DNA of 64,000 nucleotides. It comes from CAZTHM01 sp041946825 (GTDB taxonomy: Bacteria; Acidobacteriota; Terriglobia; UBA7540). The position numbers were made by a program, and so were the translations under genes. The notes beneath the pieces are model-generated. The model made no database searches. It saw only the letters and a program-made list of their open reading frames with translations, and was not told the origin of the DNA. This document shows positions 7,723 to 14,630 of the stretch, piece after piece (within the stretch, counting starts at the first letter, position 1; each line of letters begins with the position of its first letter). The stretch is taken from assembly GCA_041946825.1 (NCBI GenBank), contig JBHGBD010000003.1, positions 248,001 to 312,000 on the forward strand. Direction: 5' to 3'.

Positions 7723-9648
7723 ATGGCGAAGAACCTTTACTACTTTCGGTCGGCCGCGCTCAATAAAATCGTACGCGGGCTGGGCGGGTCGTATCGCGCG
7801 ATTCCTCTCGACCGGCACCCTTCCGAGGAACCGACCTGGGACCTGCCGGCCGTTCTCCTCGCCGACGAAAAGGAAGATGATCTCCGGAGCGTTACGAAGC
7901 TCGCGCCCAAAGATGACACGTGGCGCGTGATCTACCTTCTCAAGGGTGAGAAGCCGCCCCGCGCGAAAGTTGACGGACGCTTGTTCGCCTTTCTGCCCCA
8001 TCAGACTCCCCCGGCGGTTTTGGCCAAAACCGTCGAAAGCGCTTTCGAGAACCTGCGCCTGGAAGAAGAACGGCACAAGACCCGGCAGGAGCTGCACGAG
8101 GTTGCGACGGAGCTCGAAACCCTGAACAAAATCGGCGTCGCGCTTTCAACCGAGCGCAACACCGATTCCCTCCTGGAGCTGATCCTGACCAAAAGCCGCG
8201 AAGTCACGTCGTGTGACGCGGGCTCTCTCTATCTGACCGAGGAGCGGCCCAACGGCGACCGCCATCTCGTCTTCAAGCTCACCCAGAGCGACAGCCACTC
8301 CGTCCCCTTCCGCCAGTTCACGCTGCCCATTGATACCAAGAGTGTCGCCGGGTACGCCGCGGCCACAGGCAAGATCCTGAACATCAAGGACGCGTACCGG
8401 ATTCGCAATCTCCCCTTCCGGTTGAATCGCGACTTCGACCAGAAGTTCGGATATCGGACGAAGTCCATGCTGGTCGTTCCGATGAAGAACCAGAAGGACG
8501 AGGTGATTGGCGTCCTGCAGCTCATCAACGCCAAGCGCGACAAAGCGGCCAAGCTGACTTCCGCCAAGATCGTTCACCGCGAGGTGATTCCGTTTTCCGA
8601 ACGCAGCCAGGAGCTGGCGGCGTCGCTGGCGGGCCAGGCGGGTGTGGCGCTCGAAAACAACCTGCTCTATCGCGACATCCAGAACCTGTTCGAAGGATTT
8701 GTGAAAGCGTCGGTGACGGCCATTGAATCGCGCGACCCCACCACCTTCGGCCACTCGGAGCGCGTGGCGAAATTGACCGTCGGGCTGGCGGAGGCGGTGG
8801 ATCGGAGCGACGCCGGACCCTACCGCGACATCCATTTCACCCGCGAGGATATTCGGGAGATCCGTTACGCCTCGATCCTGCACGACTTCGGAAAAGTAGG
8901 CGTGCGGGAAGAGGTCCTGGTCAAGGCCAAGAAGCTCTACCCTTCCCAGATGGACTTGATCAAGAAGCGCTTCCAGTACATAAGGAAGGTCATCGAACTC
9001 GACGCGGTCCGCAGGAAGTTGAATCACGTCCTTACCAACGGTAATCAGAACTACGAAGGGACGTTTGCGGAGATCGATGGGCTGCAAGCGAATGAGCTCC
9101 AGCAGATGGACGAGTTCTTCGCTCACATCATGCAGGCCAACGAACCCACGGTGCTTCCGGAGAAGACGTCGGAGAAGCTCGCGGAAATCGCGGGCTGGAC
9201 TTTCCAGGACCCTTCAGGGCCGACGGAGCCTTTGGTATCTGCCGAGGAACTGCGATTCCTGACCATTCCCAAAGGCAGCCTGGATCCCGAAGAGCGCGTG
9301 CAGATCGAATCGCACGTCATCCACAGCTTCCGCTTCCTCAGCCAGATCCCGTGGACCAAGGAATTGAAGAACATTCCCCTCATCGCCAAGGCCCACCACG
9401 AGAAACTCGATGGCAGCGGCTACCCCTATAAGATGAAGGCAGACGAAATTCCCTTCCAGTCAAAGATGATGACCATCTCCGATATCTTTGACGCGCTGAC
9501 GGCGCGCGACCGGCCTTACAAGCGAGCCGTCCCGGTTGATCGGGCGCTCGACATCATCGGCCAGGAAGTCAAGTCACAGCTTTTGGACCCGGTGCTCTTC
9601 CAACTTTTCCTGGACGCCAAGATTTTCCAAATTACCGCCAAGGACTGA
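7723..9648 (+). CDS. GAF and HD-GYP domain protein (putative cyclic di-GMP phosphodiesterase)
   Basis: 641 residues from the ATG at 7723 (a GTG at 7711 would add four). Residues about 1-110 are an N-terminal domain I do not recognise, followed by a coiled-coil linker (EERHKTRQELHEVATELETLNKIG). A GAF domain covers about 140-320 (ALSTERNTDSLLELILTKSREVTSCDAGSLYL). The C-terminal part is HD-GYP: FGHSERVAKLTVGLAE, ILHDFGKVGVREEVLVK and AHHEKLDGSGYPYK. About 150 residues are inserted between the HD and GYP motifs, longer than usual. HD-GYP proteins hydrolyse cyclic di-GMP. It sits downstream of the anti-sigma pair, so it may share their signal. Confidence 0.9.
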   Translation: MAKNLYYFRSAALNKIVRGLGGSYRAIPLDRHPSEEPTWDLPAVLLADEKEDDLRSVTKLAPKDDTWRVIYLLKGEKPPRAKVDGRLFAFLPHQTPPAVLAKTVESAFENLRLEEERHKTRQELHEVATELETLNKIGVALSTERNTDSLLELILTKSREVTSCDAGSLYLTEERPNGDRHLVFKLTQSDSHSVPFRQFTLPIDTKSVAGYAAATGKILNIKDAYRIRNLPFRLNRDFDQKFGYRTKSMLVVPMKNQKDEVIGVLQLINAKRDKAAKLTSAKIVHREVIPFSERSQELAASLAGQAGVALENNLLYRDIQNLFEGFVKASVTAIESRDPTTFGHSERVAKLTVGLAEAVDRSDAGPYRDIHFTREDIREIRYASILHDFGKVGVREEVLVKAKKLYPSQMDLIKKRFQYIRKVIELDAVRRKLNHVLTNGNQNYEGTFAEIDGLQANELQQMDEFFAHIMQANEPTVLPEKTSEKLAEIAGWTFQDPSGPTEPLVSAEELRFLTIPKGSLDPEERVQIESHVIHSFRFLSQIPWTKELKNIPLIAKAHHEKLDGSGYPYKMKADEIPFQSKMMTISDIFDALTARDRPYKRAVPVDRALDIIGQEVKSQLLDPVLFQLFLDAKIFQITAKD

Positions 9649-9710
9649 GCTTCCTGTTTCAGCGGTCCAGCTATTCAATCTCAAGTGCCATACACCAATT
9701 CGTGCGGCCA

Positions 9711-9728
9711 CTACACGAGATCGTGTAG
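9711..9728. promoter_or_regulatory. palindrome CTACACGAGATCGTGTAG, candidate activator (UAS) site
   Basis: Perfect 8-bp arms separated by two bases, a symmetric DNA-binding-site layout unlikely to fold as RNA because of the tiny loop. It lies about 130-145 bp upstream of the start point predicted from the sigma-54-type promoter at 9830-9846, the usual distance for an enhancer-binding activator. A gene for such an activator is at 11804-13162. Confidence 0.5.
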
Positions 9729-9740
9729 CGCCAACCGCAC

Positions 9741-9771
9741 CGGGCGCCGGCACGGGGAGTGCCGGCGCCCG
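9741..9771 (+). terminator. strong GC hairpin after the GAF/HD-GYP gene
   Basis: A perfect 13-bp stem (CGGGCGCCGGCAC with GTGCCGGCGCCCG) closes a 5-base loop. It lies 90 bp after the stop codon of the HD-GYP gene. There is no T-tract, only a pyrimidine-rich stretch (CCTCTATCTCTCT) downstream, so it may act as a weak or factor-assisted terminator or as an RNA 3' end stabiliser. Confidence 0.55.
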
Positions 9772-9829
9772 ACCGACCTCTATCTCTCTAAGTTGCAACG
9801 ACTTGCGCCGGTTTCACTCTTCGGCGGCT

Positions 9830-9846
9830 TTGGCCCTCGGCATGCT
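9830..9846 (+). promoter_or_regulatory. candidate sigma-54 (-24/-12) promoter
   Basis: TTGGCCCTCGGCATGCT matches the YTGGCACG-N4-TTGCW pattern at the invariant GG (9832-9833) and GC (9844-9845) with the required 10-base gap, and differs at three less conserved bases. The predicted start near 9857 leaves a 33-base leader with an AAGGAGG site before the ATG at 9890. It is supported by the upstream palindrome and the nearby NtrC-type activator gene. Confidence 0.5.
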
Positions 9847-9889
9847 TGAAGACCCGTGCATGTCAATTCACAAGGAGGAACGTCCTGCA

Positions 9890-10081
9890 ATGAAGAAGCT
9901 TGTCACTCTGCTGTTCACCGCCGTATTGGCCTTCACGCTTGCCGTACCGGTTTTCGCTCAGGAGACCACCGGCAAGGAGGCCCCGACTGCGGCCGAGAAG
10001 AAGGCTGAGAAGAAGGCGAAGAAGGCTGCGAAGAAGTCGAAGAAAGAAGCCAAGAAGGAAATGAAGGAAGGAACGAAGTAA
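9890..10081 (+). CDS. small exported Lys/Ala-rich protein
   Basis: 63 residues. A classical signal peptide (KKLVTLLFTAVLAFTLAVPVFAQ) is followed by about 40 residues made almost only of Lys, Ala and Glu, with repeats such as KKAEKKAKKAAKKSKKEAKK. The mature part would be a highly basic, probably helical or disordered peptide. AAGGAGG precedes the ATG. It lies behind the candidate sigma-54 promoter and directly ahead of the kinase/regulator pair, so it is a likely target of that system. No known function; nucleic-acid or polyanion binding outside the cytoplasm would fit the charge, but that is speculation. Confidence 0.75.
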   Translation: MKKLVTLLFTAVLAFTLAVPVFAQETTGKEAPTAAEKKAEKKAKKAAKKSKKEAKKEMKEGTK

Positions 10082-10143
10082 GGACCCTCGCCCGAGTTAC
10101 GCTGGCCGGGGAGTATCCCTTTCCGGCCAAAGCTTTACCCATG

Positions 10144-10179
10144 AAAACCCCCGGTGGTGGGCCGGGGGTTTTTCTTTTT
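10144..10179 (+). terminator. rho-independent terminator
   Basis: An 11-bp stem (AAAACCCCCGG paired with CCGGGGGTTTT) with a 7-base loop is followed by TCTTTTT. This is a textbook intrinsic terminator 60 bp after the Lys-rich protein gene. It makes that gene a single transcription unit separate from the kinase gene that follows. Confidence 0.9.
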
Positions 10180-10276
10180 CGCGGTTGAGTTGCCGGTTCG
10201 TTGACCGCGCTCAACCCTTCCGATAGAATCGTAGCAATGACCACAGAGGTTTTCGCGATTTACTGAAGGGCCGGCA

Positions 10277-11791
10277 TTGAAACGCTTCTTGCTGAATCTC
10301 CGCCTCCGCACCCGCCTCGCCTTAATCATGTTCCTGACCATGGCGCTCACCAGCGCCATGCTGACCTGGACGCACTTTCAGCACCGGGAGCAGATCATGG
10401 CTTACGTTGCGGCCGAGACGTCCTACCTGCTCTCCATCAGCCAGCTCACGCAGGCCCAGATCCCGGGCAAGGCGGACCGCGACCAGGCTCTCCATGCTTA
10501 CATGAAGGCGATGAATGACGCGGGATTCTCCTCCATTGCCGTGGCCACCCCGACCGGCGAAGTCATCGCCAGCACGAATCCCAGCCAGGTGGGGAAAAAG
10601 ATCAGCATTCGCAAGCGGAAGCTGGCGCCCCAGGAGAAACCGATCCGCATTTCCGCGGAGTTGAGGGACCTCGATCCCGAATCGGGGATCGAACAAAAAC
10701 CCTTCCTCATCCAGTTTCCGATTGTTCAAGGCGAGCATGTCATCGGTTACGCCCAAGTGCGCGGCGAGGCGGATGAAGTCGAAGAGCTCCTGCGCCGCTA
10801 CTACACCGAGCGGCTCTACTGGATTCTGGTCACCATGTCGGCAGCCCTCGTCGCTGTCGTTTACCTGGCCTTTCGATTCACCAAGCCCATTGAGAAACTC
10901 GCCGCGGGGGCCGAGCAGGTGGCGCAAGGAAATCTCGCTATTTCGCTTCCGGTGAAGGGGTCCGATGAAATGGCGCGCCTGGCGGAAACCTTCAATCGCA
11001 TGGTCGAACGGCTGCGAGAAAACCGGCAGCTTCAGGAGCGGTTGAACGAAGCGGAGAAGCTCTCGCTGCTGGGTCGCTTTGCCGCGACGATCGCCCACGA
11101 AGTCCGCAACTCTTTGAACTTCATCAACCTCAGCATCGATCAAATTCGCGCCAAGCATGCGGGGGGCGAGGAGCGAGCGGCGCGGGAGTTGCAGCGCAAC
11201 CTGCGGAACATCAAGGACGAGATCAGCCGCCTGAACCGGCTGGTCAACGACTTCCTCGCCGCCGGCCGTCAGGCTCCTCCTGAGCTGGCGCCGTTCGACC
11301 TGCGCGCGACGCTGGAGGAGGCTGTCGCGTTGGTGGATAAGCAGGCGTCGCGGCAGGGAATCGATATAACCCTGGAACTTGCCCGGGATTTGCCCGAGCT
11401 CCGTGCCGACAGCAGCAAGATGAAAACCTGCTTCCTCAATATCCTCACCAACGCTGTGCAAGCCATGCCGCGAGGCGGCAGGATCACGGTTTCGGTTCAG
11501 CGTCATCACGCAGCCCATGGCGACTCTGAGCTGCTGCAAATTCGTTTTGCCGACACGGGCCCCGGCATACCGGCCGAAGATCGCGAAAGGGTGTTCGCTC
11601 CCTACTATTCCACGAAAACCACCGGCTTCGGCCTGGGTCTGGCGATTACGCGTAAGATCGTCGACGACCACGGAGGCCGGATTTTCGTTGCCGAGGGCGA
11701 AGAGCTTGGCACCCGAATCGTTATCGAACTTCCAATCCCTGCGGCGCCTCTCGCACCGTCCGTGGTCGCCGCCAAGGCGCCCGCCGTCTAA
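10277..11791 (+). CDS. membrane sensor histidine kinase of a sigma-54 two-component system
   Basis: 504 residues beginning at TTG (GAAGGG upstream as ribosome binding site). Membrane helices at about 13-31 and 176-197 flank a periplasmic sensor of about 140 residues that resembles single Cache/PAS-like sensors (PTGEVIASTNPSQVGKK). Then come a HAMP domain (about 198-250), the phosphoacceptor motif FAATIAHEVRNSLN with His274, and the ATPase domain with N box (LNILTNAVQAMP), G1 (DTGPGIP) and G2 (GFGLGLAI). It is NtrB/ZraS-like in layout. The response regulator starts 12 bp after its stop, so the two are one operon. Confidence 0.93.
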   Translation: MKRFLLNLRLRTRLALIMFLTMALTSAMLTWTHFQHREQIMAYVAAETSYLLSISQLTQAQIPGKADRDQALHAYMKAMNDAGFSSIAVATPTGEVIASTNPSQVGKKISIRKRKLAPQEKPIRISAELRDLDPESGIEQKPFLIQFPIVQGEHVIGYAQVRGEADEVEELLRRYYTERLYWILVTMSAALVAVVYLAFRFTKPIEKLAAGAEQVAQGNLAISLPVKGSDEMARLAETFNRMVERLRENRQLQERLNEAEKLSLLGRFAATIAHEVRNSLNFINLSIDQIRAKHAGGEERAARELQRNLRNIKDEISRLNRLVNDFLAAGRQAPPELAPFDLRATLEEAVALVDKQASRQGIDITLELARDLPELRADSSKMKTCFLNILTNAVQAMPRGGRITVSVQRHHAAHGDSELLQIRFADTGPGIPAEDRERVFAPYYSTKTTGFGLGLAITRKIVDDHGGRIFVAEGEELGTRIVIELPIPAAPLAPSVVAAKAPAV

Positions 11792-11803
11792 GGACTCCCA
11801 GTC

Positions 11804-13162
11804 ATGCCCGGTGGCTCCATCCTGGTGGTAGATGACGAAGAGCGGCAGCGCGAAATCTACAGTGAGATTCTGCAGGATGAAGGCTACCTCACCGAAACCG
11901 CGCCCAGCGGGGAAGCGGCCCTTCGCCTGCTTGCTCAGAAACGCTTCGACCTTGTCCTGACTGACCTGAACCTCACCGGCATGACGGGCGTCCAGTTGTT
12001 AAGCGAAATCGTGGGGGCCGACCCCACCGTCGCCGTCGTCCTGATCACCGGATACCCGTCGATTCAATCCGCCATCGAAGCCACCAAGCGCGGCGTATAT
12101 CAGTATCTGGAGAAGCCCGTCGATCGAGAGCGATTGCTGGAAGTTGTCAAAGAAGTGTTCCAGCACCTCGCGGCTCTCAGCCAGAGCATCCTGGGCGATT
12201 CAACAGCCACCAAGGCGATGGTTCGGATGATTCTCAAGGTTGCGCCGAGCAATCACACAGTTCTGATTCTCGGCGAGAGCGGAACCGGGAAGGAGTTGGT
12301 GGCCCGCCAGATTCACCACCACAGCCCGCGGCGGGAAAATCCATTCCTGGCCGTAAACTGCGCGGCGCTGACCGAGACATTGCTCGAGAGCGAACTTTTC
12401 GGACATGAGAAGGGCGCCTTCACCGACGCTCACCAGCAGAAGAAGGGCCTCTTCGAGCGCGCCCACCGTTCCACGCTTTTCCTCGACGAAATTGGCGATA
12501 CGAGCCTCGCCCTCCAGGCCAAAATCCTGCGCGCCCTCCAGGAGCGCGAGATCCTGCGCGTGGGCGGAACGGAGGCCATCAAGGTGGACGTGCGCATCAT
12601 TGCCGCCACCAACCGCAACCTGGATCAAATGTTGAAGGAGGGGAAATTTCGCGAAGACCTTTATTACCGCCTTAAAGTGATTCCCATCACTTGCCCTCCG
12701 CTTCGCGAACGGAAAGAGGACATTCGAGTTCTGGCGGACCACTTCATGCGCCGTGCCGCGCAAGCCGCCGGGCGGAAGGTCCTCGGGATTTCCGACGAAG
12801 CGCTGGCGGCCTTGGAAGCTTACGGCTGGCCGGGGAACATTCGGCAGTTGGAGTGGGCCATCGAGCGCGCCGTCGTGCTGGGCGAGAGCGATGGGGTGGA
12901 GCGGCGTGACCTCCCGCCGGAAATCCTTCATGCCCCCTCGGAAGCGGCCGGATTGCCGGCGAGCGCTGCTGCTCCGGCTTCTTCTTCCGGCCCCGCCGAG
13001 CCGGTAATTGCCGAGCCCTCGTGGGAAGAACATGAGAAAGCAAAAATCTGTGAGGCTCTTCAGCGCACCAACTGGAACATCACGCGCGCGGCGCAGTTGC
13101 TCGGCATGACCTTTCGGACCCTCCAGTATCGCGTCGAGAAGTACGCCATCAAGCGCCCCTGA
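11804..13162 (+). CDS. sigma-54-dependent response regulator (NtrC family)
   Basis: 452 residues. A receiver domain occupies about 1-120 (acidic pair Asp10/Asp11, phosphoacceptor Asp54 in VLTDLNLTG, Lys in YLEKPVD). An AAA+ domain follows (about 135-370) with Walker A GESGTGKE at 157-164, Walker B TLFLDEIGD and the arginine-finger region. The sigma-54-contacting loop reads GAFTDA (204-209) instead of GAFTGA. The C-terminal Fis-type helix-turn-helix (ALQRTNWNITRAAQLLGMTFRTLQYRVEKY) binds DNA. It should activate sigma-54 promoters when phosphorylated by the kinase encoded upstream. The candidate promoter at 9830 is a likely target. Confidence 0.95.
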   Translation: MPGGSILVVDDEERQREIYSEILQDEGYLTETAPSGEAALRLLAQKRFDLVLTDLNLTGMTGVQLLSEIVGADPTVAVVLITGYPSIQSAIEATKRGVYQYLEKPVDRERLLEVVKEVFQHLAALSQSILGDSTATKAMVRMILKVAPSNHTVLILGESGTGKELVARQIHHHSPRRENPFLAVNCAALTETLLESELFGHEKGAFTDAHQQKKGLFERAHRSTLFLDEIGDTSLALQAKILRALQEREILRVGGTEAIKVDVRIIAATNRNLDQMLKEGKFREDLYYRLKVIPITCPPLRERKEDIRVLADHFMRRAAQAAGRKVLGISDEALAALEAYGWPGNIRQLEWAIERAVVLGESDGVERRDLPPEILHAPSEAAGLPASAAAPASSSGPAEPVIAEPSWEEHEKAKICEALQRTNWNITRAAQLLGMTFRTLQYRVEKYAIKRP

Positions 13163-13300
13163 CGTTGATTCCTGACATTCCCGAGACGGGTTCCGCCGGC
13201 CCGAGTGCTTTTTCTCCTTGCGCTGCGGGCGCCGGTCTGCGATTTTATGTGCGCGGACGCGCAACCGCGATGGAGTTCGCCGCCCGAGCGAATTGCCGAG

Positions 13301-14482
13301 ATGAAAGACGACGCCGAAAAGCAGACGAGGATCGAATCAAGCCTGACGGACGAGAACGCACCTTATTGGCTGGCACTGACGCGCCTCGAGGGCCTGGGAG
13401 TGCGCGGCGCGCACCGGTTGATCGAACATTACGGCTCTCCGCGCGCCGTCTACATGTCTTCGCTGACAGAGCTCGAGAGTTGCGGGATCCCGGCACACGT
13501 GGCTCAAGCGATTTTTGCGCAAACCGGCTTGAAAGAAGCCGAAAAGGAAATGGAAGCCGCGGCCAAGGCTGGCTGCCGGTTGCTGGTATACGACAGCCGC
13601 GATTATCCTCCGCTTCTCCGGCAGATCCCCGATGCCCCACTGGTGCTTTATGTTCGCGGCGATGTGACGGTGCTCTCCCGCCATGCGGTCGCCGTCGTTG
13701 GGACGCGTCGCCCTTCGGCGTACGGCAGCCAGGTGGCGCATCGCCTGGCGCGCGACCTCGCGGAGCGGCAACTGGTGATCGTCAGCGGCCTGGCGCGAGG
13801 GGTCGATTCCTGCGCGCATCGCGGAGCCCTCGAGGGCAAGGGCGGAAAGACCGTCGCCGTTCAAGGTCGGGGGATGGATGAAATCTATCCCTCGGAAAAT
13901 CGCCGCCTGGCGGAAAAGATCGTCGAGAACGGCGCTGTCATCTCAGAGTTCCCGCTTGGCACGGGCCCGACGCCGGAGAATTTTCCCATCCGCAACCGCA
14001 TCATCAGCGGCCTCTCGCTCGGCGTGGTGATCGTCGAGGCGGCGGAATACAGCGGTTCGTTGATTACCGCGCGCCTGGCACTCGAACAGAACCGCGAGGT
14101 CTTCGCCGTGCCGGGCAATATCACCTCGGCACAGAGTTTTGGCCCCAACCATCTTATCAAGCAGGGAGCCAAGCTCGTGGATCAGTGGCTGGACGTCATC
14201 GAGGAGTTCCCCGCGGAAGTCCGCGTGCAACTCTTGCCGCCTGCCGACGCATCTGAAAGTTCGCCGCTGGCTGCGGAAGCCGCGTCGCTTTTCGAGCAAT
14301 CGCTGACCCCGGACCAGAAGGCGGTGTTCGAAACTTTGCGAGCGGATGAGGCGCTCTTCGTGGACGCAATCTTCGGCGCGGTGGCGCTTCCCCAGGCGCG
14401 CACCTTGCAGGCGCTCCTGGAATTGGAAATGAACGGGCTCATTCGCCAGTTGCCGGGAAAGAACTTTATCCGTAAACTGTGA
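13301..14482 (+). CDS. dprA: DNA processing protein DprA
   Basis: 393 residues from the ATG at 13301, although the frame is open upstream to 13205. It has an N-terminal helix-hairpin region (ALTRLEGLGVRGAHRLIEHYGSP), then the Rossmann-like core with AVVGTRRPSAYG, VSGLARGVDSCAHRGAL, and PENFPIRNRIISGLS, and a C-terminal winged-helix (DAIFGAVALPQARTLQALLELE). DprA loads RecA on incoming single-stranded DNA during transformation. The loop usually read as VLGSGLD is QGRGMDEIYPSEN here. It is followed by topA, trmFO and a Xer recombinase, an order also known from Firmicutes. Confidence 0.93.
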   Translation: MKDDAEKQTRIESSLTDENAPYWLALTRLEGLGVRGAHRLIEHYGSPRAVYMSSLTELESCGIPAHVAQAIFAQTGLKEAEKEMEAAAKAGCRLLVYDSRDYPPLLRQIPDAPLVLYVRGDVTVLSRHAVAVVGTRRPSAYGSQVAHRLARDLAERQLVIVSGLARGVDSCAHRGALEGKGGKTVAVQGRGMDEIYPSENRRLAEKIVENGAVISEFPLGTGPTPENFPIRNRIISGLSLGVVIVEAAEYSGSLITARLALEQNREVFAVPGNITSAQSFGPNHLIKQGAKLVDQWLDVIEEFPAEVRVQLLPPADASESSPLAAEAASLFEQSLTPDQKAVFETLRADEALFVDAIFGAVALPQARTLQALLELEMNGLIRQLPGKNFIRKL

Positions 14483-14487
14483 GAAGG

Positions 14488-14612
14488 GCAGTGGTCAGTC
14501 TCCAGTTGTCAGTTCCCAGTCTTCAGTTGCGCGCGGCACACAGGCTGGAACGAAAATGGCTGCGGACGCATCGAATGGCGCCGGAAGCTTCTGACTGAGA
14601 CCTGGCGACTGG
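14488..14612. repeat. degenerate micro-repeat, CAGTTGTCAGTTCCCAGT type
   Basis: Between dprA and topA, short units such as AGTGGTCAGTCTCCAGTTGTCAG on the left and GACTGAGACCTGGCGACTGG on the right form an imperfect inverted arrangement. No gene is present here. Confidence 0.65.
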
Positions 14613-14630
14613 GAACTGGATACCGTCTTT

